Assembly: GCA_016789745.1 (NCBI GenBank)
Contig: JAEUQF010000319.1
Span: forward strand, 1 to 64,000
Source of the DNA: Bryobacterales bacterium
Lineage (GTDB): Bacteria > Acidobacteriota > Terriglobia > Bryobacterales > Bryobacteraceae
DNA length: 64,000 nucleotides
Direction: 5' to 3'
Below the pieces are notes generated by a model. That model worked only from the letters and a program-made list of their open reading frames with translations, was not told where the DNA came from and ran no database searches. A program made the translations under genes and the position numbers. This document shows positions 18,374 to 28,082 of the stretch, piece after piece; position 1 is the stretch's first letter, and each line of letters begins with the position of its first letter.

Positions 18374-18571
18374 GGGAGTGGCCACTTAGTTAGGAATGCT
18401 TACCTTGACAAACGCCTCCCTATAACCGAGGACCTTTATGCGGCAACGCTTATCGAAGCCCTACGCGATATGGATTTGGCCATTGTCACACTGGATGCGG
18501 CAATAGCACTCCGTTTGCTGGAATGGGCGACTCAGAAGGAGCCCTGGGTGACGGAGTTAGGTCAGCCCTAA
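18374..18571 (+). pseudogene. Start-less open frame, probable gene remnant
   Basis: Sixty-five codons are open from just after a TGA to the TAA at 18569. The protein-like sequence (DKRLPITEDLYAATLIEALR, MDLAIVTLDAAIALRLLEWA) shows good codon usage but has no start codon until an internal ATG. The frame just upstream reads LPEQAAAKYVRAPHELPVEG and ends at a TAG (18387-18389), suggesting one coding sequence broken by a frameshift near 18390. The family was not recognised. Confidence 0.35.
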
Positions 18572-18671
18572 TCGTGCGGTATCTAGTAGTCGGCCGACCC
18601 CGAAACTGGGTCTCCGAAGCCTGACCTGGCCCCAACGCCTCGCTTCTCCGGATTCAAAGCCGTCGCAGACT

Positions 18672-18760
18672 TCGGAGGTGGGCTCGACGTAGTCTTTGGT
18701 GTCGAACCAGAGGAGATTGTAGGTGGCGACCTCGGCAGCGGGGAGGACGGTGGTTGTTAG
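18672..18760 (-). pseudogene. Second, shorter fragment of the deacetylase gene
   Basis: About 89 bases resemble 12409-12495 of the deacetylase gene, covering the end of the signal peptide and the LLWFDTEDY metal-binding region. The start codon has decayed (CAT to GTT on the plus strand). With the piece at 17749-18136 this makes three versions of the same 5' region in the window, all on the minus strand. The 100 bases before it (18572-18671) hold nothing recognised. Confidence 0.55.
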
Positions 18761-18767
18761 AGCGGGG

Positions 18768-19085
18768 CTAACGCTGTGGTTTTAGTGCGAAGCTGACGCC
18801 TTCCTGCGACTGCAGATGCGCAAGTACGCGGAAAAGGTTGCGGGCCGACGGGTTACCCTTCGGACCAAACATACGCATCAGGCTGGTGGCGGGAATGGCA
18901 GTCGCCTCGCTCAGTTCCGGGAAGCCGACGGTGGCATTGATGTAGTTGCGAAGTATGGCACGGCCGGTTGTCTCGTCCCCGGATAGCATCAATTCCACAG
19001 CTTCACGCAGCAACGCACGCCTGAAGGCCGGCTCCCGTTGGGCTCGTTCCCGGATGGTCTCGCGGAAGTCCCTTGTCAATGCCAT
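18768..19085 (-). CDS. HigA-like helix-turn-helix antitoxin
   Basis: The 105-residue product resembles the antitoxins encoded downstream of phage Gp49/HigB-like toxins. It has an N-terminal helical arm (MALTRDFRETIRERAQREPAF) and a mid helix (LLREAVELMLSGDETTGRAIL). The C-terminal DNA-binding region reads ATAIPATSLMRMFGPKGNPS and ends NLFRVLAHLQSQEGVSFALK. It would neutralise the toxin and repress the operon. The start has a strong AAGGAG six bases upstream, inside the toxin gene end. It follows the toxin gene by 3 bases, the usual toxin-first HigBA order. Confidence 0.75.
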   Translation of the reverse strand: MALTRDFRETIRERAQREPAFRRALLREAVELMLSGDETTGRAILRNYINATVGFPELSEATAIPATSLMRMFGPKGNPSARNLFRVLAHLQSQEGVSFALKPQR

Positions 19086-19088
19086 GCG

Positions 19089-19426
19089 TCACTCCTTCCG
19101 CGGCTTTCGCCGCTTGTAGTCCAGCCAGTACGAAGTGGCTCGTTCGATGTCTACCTGCTGGCGCTTCTTAGTGCCCCCCGGCAAGCAGGATGACCAAGCG
19201 ATCGCGTTCGCGCCCGAAGTAGATGCGATAGCCAGGACGGCAGTCAATCCGATATTCGAGGACGCCACGCCCGATTGGCTTGGCATTTTGAGAGATTGCC
19301 AACCGCCATTCGTTCGAGGCCTGTGGTTACCTTCGCGGCAGCTTGCGCGGGAAGGGTGGTGAGCCATTTTGCAAACGGACTCGCGCCGGACGAATTAAGG
19401 TACTCCGCTACCTCCATTTCGGCCAT
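19089..19426 (-). pseudogene. HigB/RelE-like toxin gene with two frameshifts
   Basis: Reading three frames in turn gives a complete toxin of the phage-derived Gp49/HigB group: MAEMEVAEYLNSSGASPFAK and WLTTLPAQAAAKVTTGLERM; then, after an extra A in the CTCTCAAAATGCC run, AKPIGRGVLEYRIDCRPGYR and IYFGRERDRLVILLAG; then, after an extra G in a six-G run, GTKKRQQVDIERATSYWLDY. Both breaks are single-base insertions in homopolymers. They may be real inactivation or sequencing error. If real, the cell keeps only the antitoxin. The ATG at 19426 lies 6 bases after TATAGG. Confidence 0.75.
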
Positions 19427-19427
19427 T

Positions 19428-19445
19428 GCTAACCTATACGTTAGC
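19428..19445. promoter_or_regulatory. Palindromic divergent promoter/operator
   Basis: GCTAAC-CTATAC-GTTAGC is a perfect six-base inverted repeat with a six-base centre. It fills the whole space between the toxin ATG (19426, minus) and the ATPase ATG (19446, plus). On the minus strand TATAGG lies exactly 6 bases before the toxin ATG. On the plus strand CTATAC lies 6 bases before the ATPase ATG. It is a likely HigA-type operator. Confidence 0.55.
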
Positions 19446-20273
19446 ATGCACGAACACACCCCGGGTAGTCACTCAGCTATCCATAGCCGCCGCAGACGCA
19501 CCAGGGCCGACTCCCAACTCCCTGCCCTTCCCTACCTGCGCGAGGTATCCCTCCGCACAGACGCCTTCTTGCCGCTCAACGAGTACCCCTTCCGCATCCC
19601 GGCCGTCAAGAACCTCCAGACGCTGCGCTTCGCCTCGGATGTCACGTTCCTTTTCGGAGAGAACGGCACGGGCAAGTCCACGCTTCTGGAGGCTATTGCC
19701 GTAGCACTCGGCATGAACCCGGAAGGCGGCGGACGCCACTTCAACTTCGCCACGCGGGAATCGCATTCCCCCCTGTGGCGCGCCTTGAAGCTGGTGCGAA
19801 GCTGGTCCAGACCACGAGACCAGTATTTCCTGCGCGCCGAAAGCCACTTCAATGTCGCCACCGAAATTGAGCGGCTGGACGAAGACCCAGAAGGCGGGCC
19901 GCCGATCATCGACGCCTACGGCGGCATCAGCCGCCACGAACAATCGCACGGGGAAAGCTTCTTCGCCCTCATCATGCATCGCTTTCGAGGCCGCGGGCTG
20001 TACCTGTTAGACGAGCCCGAAGCCGCCCTCTCCCCACAACGCCAGCTCCAGCTCCTGGGACGTATCCGGCAGCTCGTCCACCAGGACTCCCAATTCATCA
20101 TCTGCACCCATTCGCCTATCCTGATGGCCTACCCTAATGCCCGGATCTTCGTTCTGGATCAAAACGGGTACACCGAAACCGCCTACACCAACACCGCCCA
20201 CTACCGTCTCTACAAGAACTTCCTGGACAATCCAGAGGACGGAATCCGGCAAGCCTTCGCCCCCCACCCCTAA
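19446..20273 (+). CDS. AAA-family (ABC-like) ATPase
   Basis: The 275-residue product has Walker A GENGTGKSTLLEAIA (~residue 78), a GESFFAL segment in the place of the ABC signature, and Walker B GLYLLDEPEAALSP. FIICTHSPILMAYPNARI is the H-loop. This is the single-domain AAA_21/Rad50-head-like group seen near mobile or defence genes; partners and substrate are unknown. The first ~30 residues (MHEHTPGSHSAIHSRRRRTR) look unlike family starts, which usually begin close to the LREVSL position. The native 5' end may therefore have been replaced when it was joined to the toxin-antitoxin operator. A relic of a related gene is at 17694. Confidence 0.8.
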   Translation: MHEHTPGSHSAIHSRRRRTRADSQLPALPYLREVSLRTDAFLPLNEYPFRIPAVKNLQTLRFASDVTFLFGENGTGKSTLLEAIAVALGMNPEGGGRHFNFATRESHSPLWRALKLVRSWSRPRDQYFLRAESHFNVATEIERLDEDPEGGPPIIDAYGGISRHEQSHGESFFALIMHRFRGRGLYLLDEPEAALSPQRQLQLLGRIRQLVHQDSQFIICTHSPILMAYPNARIFVLDQNGYTETAYTNTAHYRLYKNFLDNPEDGIRQAFAPHP

Positions 20274-20277
20274 AAAA

Positions 20278-20296
20278 TCCCTACAATAGATAGGGA
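20278..20296 (+). promoter_or_regulatory. Hairpin with embedded -10 upstream of sdhC
   Basis: TCCCTA-CAATAGA-TAGGGA forms a six-base-pair hairpin 4 bases after the ATPase stop. The same DNA contains TACAAT (20283-20288), a plausible -10 for sdhCAB with a ~70-base leader. A second small hairpin, CGGC-GTGA-GCCG with a GNRA-type loop, lies at 20321-20332. No known riboswitch was recognised. Confidence 0.3.
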
Positions 20297-20361
20297 AGCT
20301 TCATCCAAGTTAATGGGGGGCGGCGTGAGCCGACCCACGGAAAGAAAGCCTCGTATACCTT

Positions 20362-21050
20362 ATGAGCACGGCAACAACTGCCCTGGCGGGCAAGGCGGCG
20401 CGTGACGTCCGCTTTCTGGATTCGACAATCGGCAAGAAAGTAGTCATGGCGATCACCGGGGTGATCCTGGTGGGCTTCGTCATCGGGCATCTGCTGGGGA
20501 ACCTGCAGGTTTACCAGGGTCCGCATGCGCTGGACGTCTACGCGGAGAAACTGAAATCGCTGCCTCCGCTGCTGTGGGGCACGCGCATCGTCCTGCTGAT
20601 CAGCGTGGGGCTGCACATCTGGTCGGCGGTGACGCTGGCGGGACTGCAGAAGCGGGCACGGCCGGTCGGCTATGTGAAACTGAAGCCGGTCACTTCGACG
20701 TACGCCTCGCGCACCATGTATTGGAGCGGGCCGATCCTGGCGCTGTTCATCGTTTACCACCTGTTGCACTTCACCACCGGGCAGGCGCATCCGCAGTTTG
20801 TGGAAGGTAAGGTTCACCAGAACCTGGTGCTGGGCTTCCAGAATCCGCTGGTGTCGGCATCGTACATTCTGGCGATGCTGATGCTGGGCATGCACCTCTA
20901 TCACGGGGTGTGGAGCATGTTCCAGACGGTGGGCGTGAACCACCCGAAGTACACGCCGATGCTGAAGAAACTGGCGGCGGCAGTCAGCGCCTTTCTGGTG
21001 ATCGGCAATATCTCGATCCCGATTTCGGTTCTTGCGGGGGTGATCAAGTA

Positions 21051-21051
<1 letters not shown>
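20362..21051 (+). CDS. sdhC: Succinate dehydrogenase cytochrome b subunit
   Basis: The 229-residue product has five hydrophobic helices and family signatures of the type-B (diheme, single-subunit anchor) SdhC: GKKVVMAITGVILVGFVIGH near the front, and HIWSAVTLAGLQKRARPVGY in the middle. IVYHLLHFTTG and HLYHGVWSMFQTVGVNHPKY follow. The histidines in these helices would bind hemes that carry electrons to menaquinone. It anchors SdhA and SdhB to the inner membrane in complex II (TCA cycle and respiration). Its stop overlaps the sdhA ATG by one base. Confidence 0.95.
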
Positions 21052-23734
<2,683 letters not shown>

Positions 23735-23754
23735 AACATTTTTCTGATTCGCAT

Positions 23755-23784
23755 TTGACCTTTTTCTTGGAGATGTAGTATTCT
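23755..23784 (+). promoter_or_regulatory. Promoter of the candidate small RNA
   Basis: TTGACC (23755-23760) and TATTCT (23779-23784) are separated by 18 bases, downstream of sdhB. Counting six bases from the -10, as in the leaderless genes of this window, places +1 at G23791, one base before a long hairpin. Confidence 0.5.
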
Positions 23785-23790
23785 GGTTTG

Positions 23791-23881
23791 GGCGCACACG
23801 TGGCGCGCCTCACCACCCCATCCACCACAGCCCCGCGCCACGCGTGCGCTGCCTAAAACAAAGGCAGCGCATTTTTCTTTT
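23791..23881 (+). ncRNA. Candidate ~90-nt structured small RNA or attenuator
   Basis: Between its own promoter and an intrinsic terminator lies an RNA with no start-codon frame of note. Hairpin 1 pairs 23792-23807 with 23834-23849 (15 of 16 pairs, one A/C mismatch) around a 26-base loop that is almost free of G and rich in CC and CACC. Hairpin 2 is the terminator stem, whose left arm (23845-23854) shares five bases with hairpin 1, so the bases of the two stems compete. It could be a trans-acting small RNA whose C-rich loop pairs with G-rich ribosome sites, or a leader attenuating the tonB-like gene 129 bases further on. No known family was recognised. Confidence 0.45.
23845..23881 (+). terminator. 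Intrinsic terminator
   Basis: A perfect ten-base stem TGCGCTGCCT/AGGCAGCGCA with a seven-base A-rich loop (AAAACAA) is followed by TTTTTCTTTT. It would end the small RNA and any sdhCAB read-through. Confidence 0.8.
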
Positions 23882-24009
23882 AGGCCCACCTCGGAACTAG
23901 GAACTCTTCCCAAATTACAGGTGTCCAAAAGGACGTAGCGATTTCGTCCGGTCTGGGCCCATCTCGTACGTTTCGCTCGAACTTGAACTCCTTCAGGAGG
24001 TTAGCTGCC

Positions 24010-24777
24010 ATGTTCGAGCAATCTATGGTTGCTGTTCCGCGCCGCTCCGGGCGCGCGACGACGTTTGCGGTATCCACTACGCTGCAGGTAGCCGTTGTGG
24101 GCACGTTGTTATTAGCTCCACTTATCTTCATCGAAAGGCCGTCGCTGATCCAGTTGGACTATCGCCTCCTGGCGCCCCCTCGTCCCGCCCCGCCGCCGTC
24201 GGTGAAGCTAGTCGAGGTACCGAAAGCGCTATACAAGTCGTTGATGGACTCGGCGAAGCTGGTGATGCCGAGCCGGATCCCGGATCAAGTGGCGAAGATT
24301 ATCGATGACCTGCCGACCGGGCCTGAGCCTGCGATCTATACAGGCGCCGGTGTAGTGGGAGCGATCGGCGATCCTGGCGCGGGAGGCGGGGCGCTGGGCC
24401 TGTTCCAGAACTCGCGGGTGGCGCCGCCTCCGGTGGAAGTTGCCAAGCCGGTAGAGCGAAGTGTTGCCGCTGCTCCGCCGGCGCCGGCCAAGCCGGTCCG
24501 GGTCGGTGGGGCGGTGCAGGAGGCGAAGATCATACGGCGGATCCTGCCGGTGTATCCGCCGCTGGCGAAGGCCGCGCGCATTTCCGGCACCGTGAAGCTG
24601 ATCGGCATTCTCAGCCGCGACGGGCGCATCCAGGAGTTGAAGGTAATCGAAGGGCATCCCTTGCTGGTGGCGGCGGCGGTAGAAGCCGTGAGGCAATGGG
24701 TGTACCAGCCGACGCTGCTCAATGAACAACCGGTGGAAGTGATTGCGCCGATCGACGTGCACTTCCGGCTGAACTAG
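24010..24777 (+). CDS. Energy transducer TonB family protein
   Basis: The 255-residue product has a strong AGGAGG ten bases before the ATG. A membrane anchor (VSTTLQVAVVGTLLLAPLIFI) is followed by a proline-rich periplasmic spacer (LLAPPRPAPPPSVK, APPAPAKPV). The TonB C-terminal domain reads RRILPVYPPLAKAARISGTV with VRQWVYQPTLLNEQPVEV. It would carry proton-motive energy from an ExbBD complex to TonB-dependent receptors, or serve a related function. No exbB/exbD or receptor gene is nearby, so its partner is unknown. The last four bases overlap the end of the convergent DUF1501 gene. Confidence 0.85.
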   Translation: MFEQSMVAVPRRSGRATTFAVSTTLQVAVVGTLLLAPLIFIERPSLIQLDYRLLAPPRPAPPPSVKLVEVPKALYKSLMDSAKLVMPSRIPDQVAKIIDDLPTGPEPAIYTGAGVVGAIGDPGAGGGALGLFQNSRVAPPPVEVAKPVERSVAAAPPAPAKPVRVGGAVQEAKIIRRILPVYPPLAKAARISGTVKLIGILSRDGRIQELKVIEGHPLLVAAAVEAVRQWVYQPTLLNEQPVEVIAPIDVHFRLN

Positions 24778-26144
24778 CGCCAGAGTTCGTTGATGGGCCC
24801 GTAGAGGTCGCGGTCCGAGAATGGGACGTACTCGAAACCGCGACCGATGGGGTCATCCTTGCGTACGGTGGTGTAGTCGATGCCCAGAGCAGAATAGATG
24901 GTGGCCTCTACATCTTCGGCCCGGATTTCGCGGGCGCGGCTCCAGCCGGGTTCGCGGGTACTGGCACCGGCGGCATCGGTGACGCCGATGGCACGGCCGC
25001 CCTGAATCCCGGCGCCAGCGAACAGAGCGGTCTGCTGGACGTGATGGTCGCGGCCCTTGCCAGTGTTGATGTTGCCGGGGACACGGCCGAATTCGCCCAT
25101 GGCAACGACGAGGGTCTCGTCGAGGAGGCCGTCGCTCTTGAGGTCGGCCAGCAGCGTGCCGAGGCCGGTGTCGAACTGGCGCATGACCAGGTTATGGCCG
25201 GCGTTGTTGGCGTAGATGTTCTCGTGGTGATCCCAGTCGCCCTGGTTAATCTGGATGAAGCGGACGCCGGCTTTGGCGCGAAGGATGTTGCGGGCGGCGA
25301 TGCAGGCGTTGCCGAAGCCCGTGGTGCCGTACCGCGTGCGTTCTGCCTGGTCGAAGGTGAAGATGCGGTCGACGTCGGGGTTGTAGGCCAGGCGGCGGGC
25401 GGCGTCGGCGAAGGCGAACTGTTCGTGGACTTCGGCGCCGAGGGCGCGGCTCGACTTTAAGTCCGCGTTGAGCTCTTCGAGCAGACCGAGGCGGCGGTTG
25501 AAGCGGGGTTGGCCGTCGCGATGGGTGGTGTTTGCCATGCCCCCGCCACCGGGGCTGACGTAGAACGGACTGTGGTCGGGCGGCAGGTAGCCGTTGCCGG
25601 GGCCAACGGTGGTGTTGAGGTGGACGAAGGCCGGCAGCACAGGGGAGACATCGCGGCCGCCGAGTTCGATGGACACGACCGACCCGATATGAGGTGCGAT
25701 GCGCGAACTGCTGAGCGTGGGGTTACGGCCGATCTGGACCCAGGTTTTCGCCAGGTTGTGGACCAGTGCCCAGGCGCGGATGGAGCGGACCAGGGCGATA
25801 TCGCCGATGCGTTGCGCCAGGTTCGGCAGGGCGCCCTGAGGCCAGCGGATGTCGCCGAAATTGGTGGGCGCGAAGTTCGAAGGCACCCAGGCGCCGTCCT
25901 TGAAGTCGAAGGTGTCAATCTGGCTGGGGCCGCCCGACATGAGGATGAAAATGCAGTTCTTGGCCTTGTTCTGCAGGGTGGGTGCGGCGCGAGCGATCCG
26001 TTCCATAGGCCGGGAAGGCAGCAGGAAGTAGCCGCCGACGGCCGAAGCCGCGTGGCGGAAGAACATGCGGCGGCCGAGATCCGGGCGTTTCCAGAAGGGA
26101 GACCCGGCAACGCCTGTCCAGTTGAATCCGAAGCGATCTTTCAT
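24774..26144 (-). CDS. DUF1501 domain-containing protein (second copy)
   Basis: The 456-residue product has an N-terminal region with GRRMFFRHAASAVGGYFLLP (possible Tat-like leader). The DUF1501 body includes CIFILMSGGPSQIDTFDFKD, LVVAMGEFGRVPGNINTGKG, and RDHHVQQTALFAGAGIQGGR. Metal ligands expected in this sulfatase-like fold (D of DTFDF, E of GEFGR, the HH of RDHH) are present. It is 10 bases downstream of the DUF1549 gene, forming the second such pair in the window. The function of the pair is unknown. Confidence 0.9.
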   Translation of the reverse strand: MKDRFGFNWTGVAGSPFWKRPDLGRRMFFRHAASAVGGYFLLPSRPMERIARAAPTLQNKAKNCIFILMSGGPSQIDTFDFKDGAWVPSNFAPTNFGDIRWPQGALPNLAQRIGDIALVRSIRAWALVHNLAKTWVQIGRNPTLSSSRIAPHIGSVVSIELGGRDVSPVLPAFVHLNTTVGPGNGYLPPDHSPFYVSPGGGGMANTTHRDGQPRFNRRLGLLEELNADLKSSRALGAEVHEQFAFADAARRLAYNPDVDRIFTFDQAERTRYGTTGFGNACIAARNILRAKAGVRFIQINQGDWDHHENIYANNAGHNLVMRQFDTGLGTLLADLKSDGLLDETLVVAMGEFGRVPGNINTGKGRDHHVQQTALFAGAGIQGGRAIGVTDAAGASTREPGWSRAREIRAEDVEATIYSALGIDYTTVRKDDPIGRGFEYVPFSDRDLYGPINELWR

Positions 26145-26154
26145 GGCGGTTTTC

Positions 26155-28011
26155 CTAGTAACTGAACAGGAACTCGGGCTTGTTGAGGAGGGCCCACATC
26201 AGGTCTTCCAGGAACTGGTTCCGCTCGGTGGCGTCCTTGGCTTTGGCCAGATACTGCGCCGAGGACTTGCGTTCGGTGTCGGTGGGGTAGCGGCCCAGCG
26301 TTAACAGATTCAGTTCGTCAATGGCGACGTTGTCGTCAGTAAGGCGGGCGACGGCCTGGAGCGTGGGCGACGCCGTCAGGCGCACGCGGTTCAACACGAA
26401 CTGGTCATTCATCAGATTCATCATCTGGAGAATCGACAGGCTGCCGGAGCGCGGCTGGGAATCGCGATTGCCGCGCAGAAAGAGGTTGAGGAAGGTGGCC
26501 ACGGCGCCGTTCGACCGGGGTTCGGCCGGCTCGGGCAATTGCATGGCCCATTGCAGCGGCTGGTCGAAGAACTTCACGGTATAGCCGCCGGGAACGCCGG
26601 TGGCTTTGGCGATGGCATCGTGGACTTCTTCCGCCATCAGGCGACGCGGGTAGTGGCGGGCGAAGGAGGTGATGTAGTCGTACTTCCACTCGCCTTCATA
26701 GCGGGAACTGCGCTGGTAGGCGGCGGACTGGGCGATGGTGCGCAGCACGCCCCGGAGATTGTAATCGTACGCCTTGAGAAAGGCGGCGAGTTGTTCGAGT
26801 AGTTCGGGATGGGTGGCCTGGAGGGTCCAGGGGGCGGGGGGCGGGTTCTCAGGATCCAGACGCGCCGGGTCCAGGCTTTCCATCGGTTCCACCAGCGCCA
26901 GGTTGAACATTTCCTTCCAGATGCGGTTGGCGAAGTTGCGGGAAAACATGGGGTCCTTGACCATGTTTTCGGCAAAGGCCTGGCGCCAGTTGTTATCGGC
27001 TGGGGTGGCACCGGTGTCGATGTACTCGGGGGTCAGGTTGCGAACGGTGCCGATGGCGTTGCGATCCGGGCGGTTGCCCCAGTTGGTATTCAGGTCGTAG
27101 GCTCCGGTAGTGCGGTCAGAGACGTCGAAACTGCGCCAGTAGAGGTTGGTATCGGGCACGTTGCGCTGGGGCATGTTGAGGCGGGAAAAGAAGGCGGCCA
27201 TACGCCACGCCTCAACGCGCGATTTCTTCGAAGCCCACAGATTTACCTGTTCCAGGTGGCTGCGGCCGCTGTGGCAGAGCAGGCAGTCCATTTCACCCAA
27301 GCCGAGAAACGTGCTGGCAGAGACCGCGAGCATCGTATCGTAGGTGTCCTGGATGGGCCCCATCGGGGTTTTCGAAGAGATGGGGTAATTGGTGCCGCCG
27401 CTGAAGTTATCGAAGGTGTTGCCGGTGGAAATGAGCAGTTGGAAAACGAAGTCCTTGATGCTCTGGTCGGCCTTGAGCGATTCGCGGATGTAGGTGTGGT
27501 AAGCCTTCACGCCGCCCTGCTGGCGATCAAAGTTGGAGGGGAAGGCGTTGTTTTTGAGCATATCCGCCCACCACATGGTCCACTTGTCCAGGAACTCTTC
27601 GCTGGCCAGGAGTTTGTCGATGACTTTGTCGCGCTTGTTTTCGTCGCCGCTTTCGACGAAGGCGCGAATGTCGGCGGGGGCCGGAATGCGGCCGGTAAGG
27701 TCGAGCGTGACGCGGCGGAGGAACTCCTCGTCGCCAGCCAGCGGCGCGGCTTCAATGCCACGTTCGGCAAGCTGATCAAAGATGTAGGAGTCGATGAAGT
27801 CGCGGCGGGCGACGGAGGATGGGTCGACGTTGCGCACGCCGGAGGCAGCCCGCGGGGCATATTTGGAGACAGTCTCCATGGTCTGGCGATGAACGCGGAG
27901 TTGGCGGGTGAGATACTCGTCAGGATCGCGGCGAAAGGTGCAGTCGGAGGCATTACCAACGAAAGGAATGCCGCCTAGCAGAAAGAGCGAAAGATGGATT
28001 CGCAAGGCCAT
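26155..28011 (-). CDS. DUF1549/DUF1553-type planctomycete-like protein
   Basis: The ATG at 28011 gives 618 residues and a signal peptide (MALRIHLSLFLLGGIPFVGN). DUF1549 is seen as RRVTLDLTGRIPAPADIRAF with KWTMWWADMLKNN. One heme-type motif CLLCH occurs near the middle. The C-terminal part is a reduced DUF1553 (FANRIWKEMFNLALVEPMES, LSILQMMNLMNDQFVL). Unlike the 3184-6291 protein, it has neither the PSCyt1 domain nor the LamG insert. TACAAT on the minus strand (28031-28026) is a likely -10. It is operonic with the DUF1501 gene that follows. Confidence 0.88.
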   Translation of the reverse strand: MALRIHLSLFLLGGIPFVGNASDCTFRRDPDEYLTRQLRVHRQTMETVSKYAPRAASGVRNVDPSSVARRDFIDSYIFDQLAERGIEAAPLAGDEEFLRRVTLDLTGRIPAPADIRAFVESGDENKRDKVIDKLLASEEFLDKWTMWWADMLKNNAFPSNFDRQQGGVKAYHTYIRESLKADQSIKDFVFQLLISTGNTFDNFSGGTNYPISSKTPMGPIQDTYDTMLAVSASTFLGLGEMDCLLCHSGRSHLEQVNLWASKKSRVEAWRMAAFFSRLNMPQRNVPDTNLYWRSFDVSDRTTGAYDLNTNWGNRPDRNAIGTVRNLTPEYIDTGATPADNNWRQAFAENMVKDPMFSRNFANRIWKEMFNLALVEPMESLDPARLDPENPPPAPWTLQATHPELLEQLAAFLKAYDYNLRGVLRTIAQSAAYQRSSRYEGEWKYDYITSFARHYPRRLMAEEVHDAIAKATGVPGGYTVKFFDQPLQWAMQLPEPAEPRSNGAVATFLNLFLRGNRDSQPRSGSLSILQMMNLMNDQFVLNRVRLTASPTLQAVARLTDDNVAIDELNLLTLGRYPTDTERKSSAQYLAKAKDATERNQFLEDLMWALLNKPEFLFSY

Positions 28012-28082
28012 ACAACCGTTCCCCGATTGTAGCGCTTCGTACTCCACGCCCGGGCGGGCATTCGCGTCATACTTTGACGTAG

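Noticed and set aside
20297..20361. sdhC leader with a GNRA-type hairpin considered as a riboswitch
   Set aside because: Only two short hairpins are visible and none of the conserved cores of known riboswitch classes could be matched by eye.
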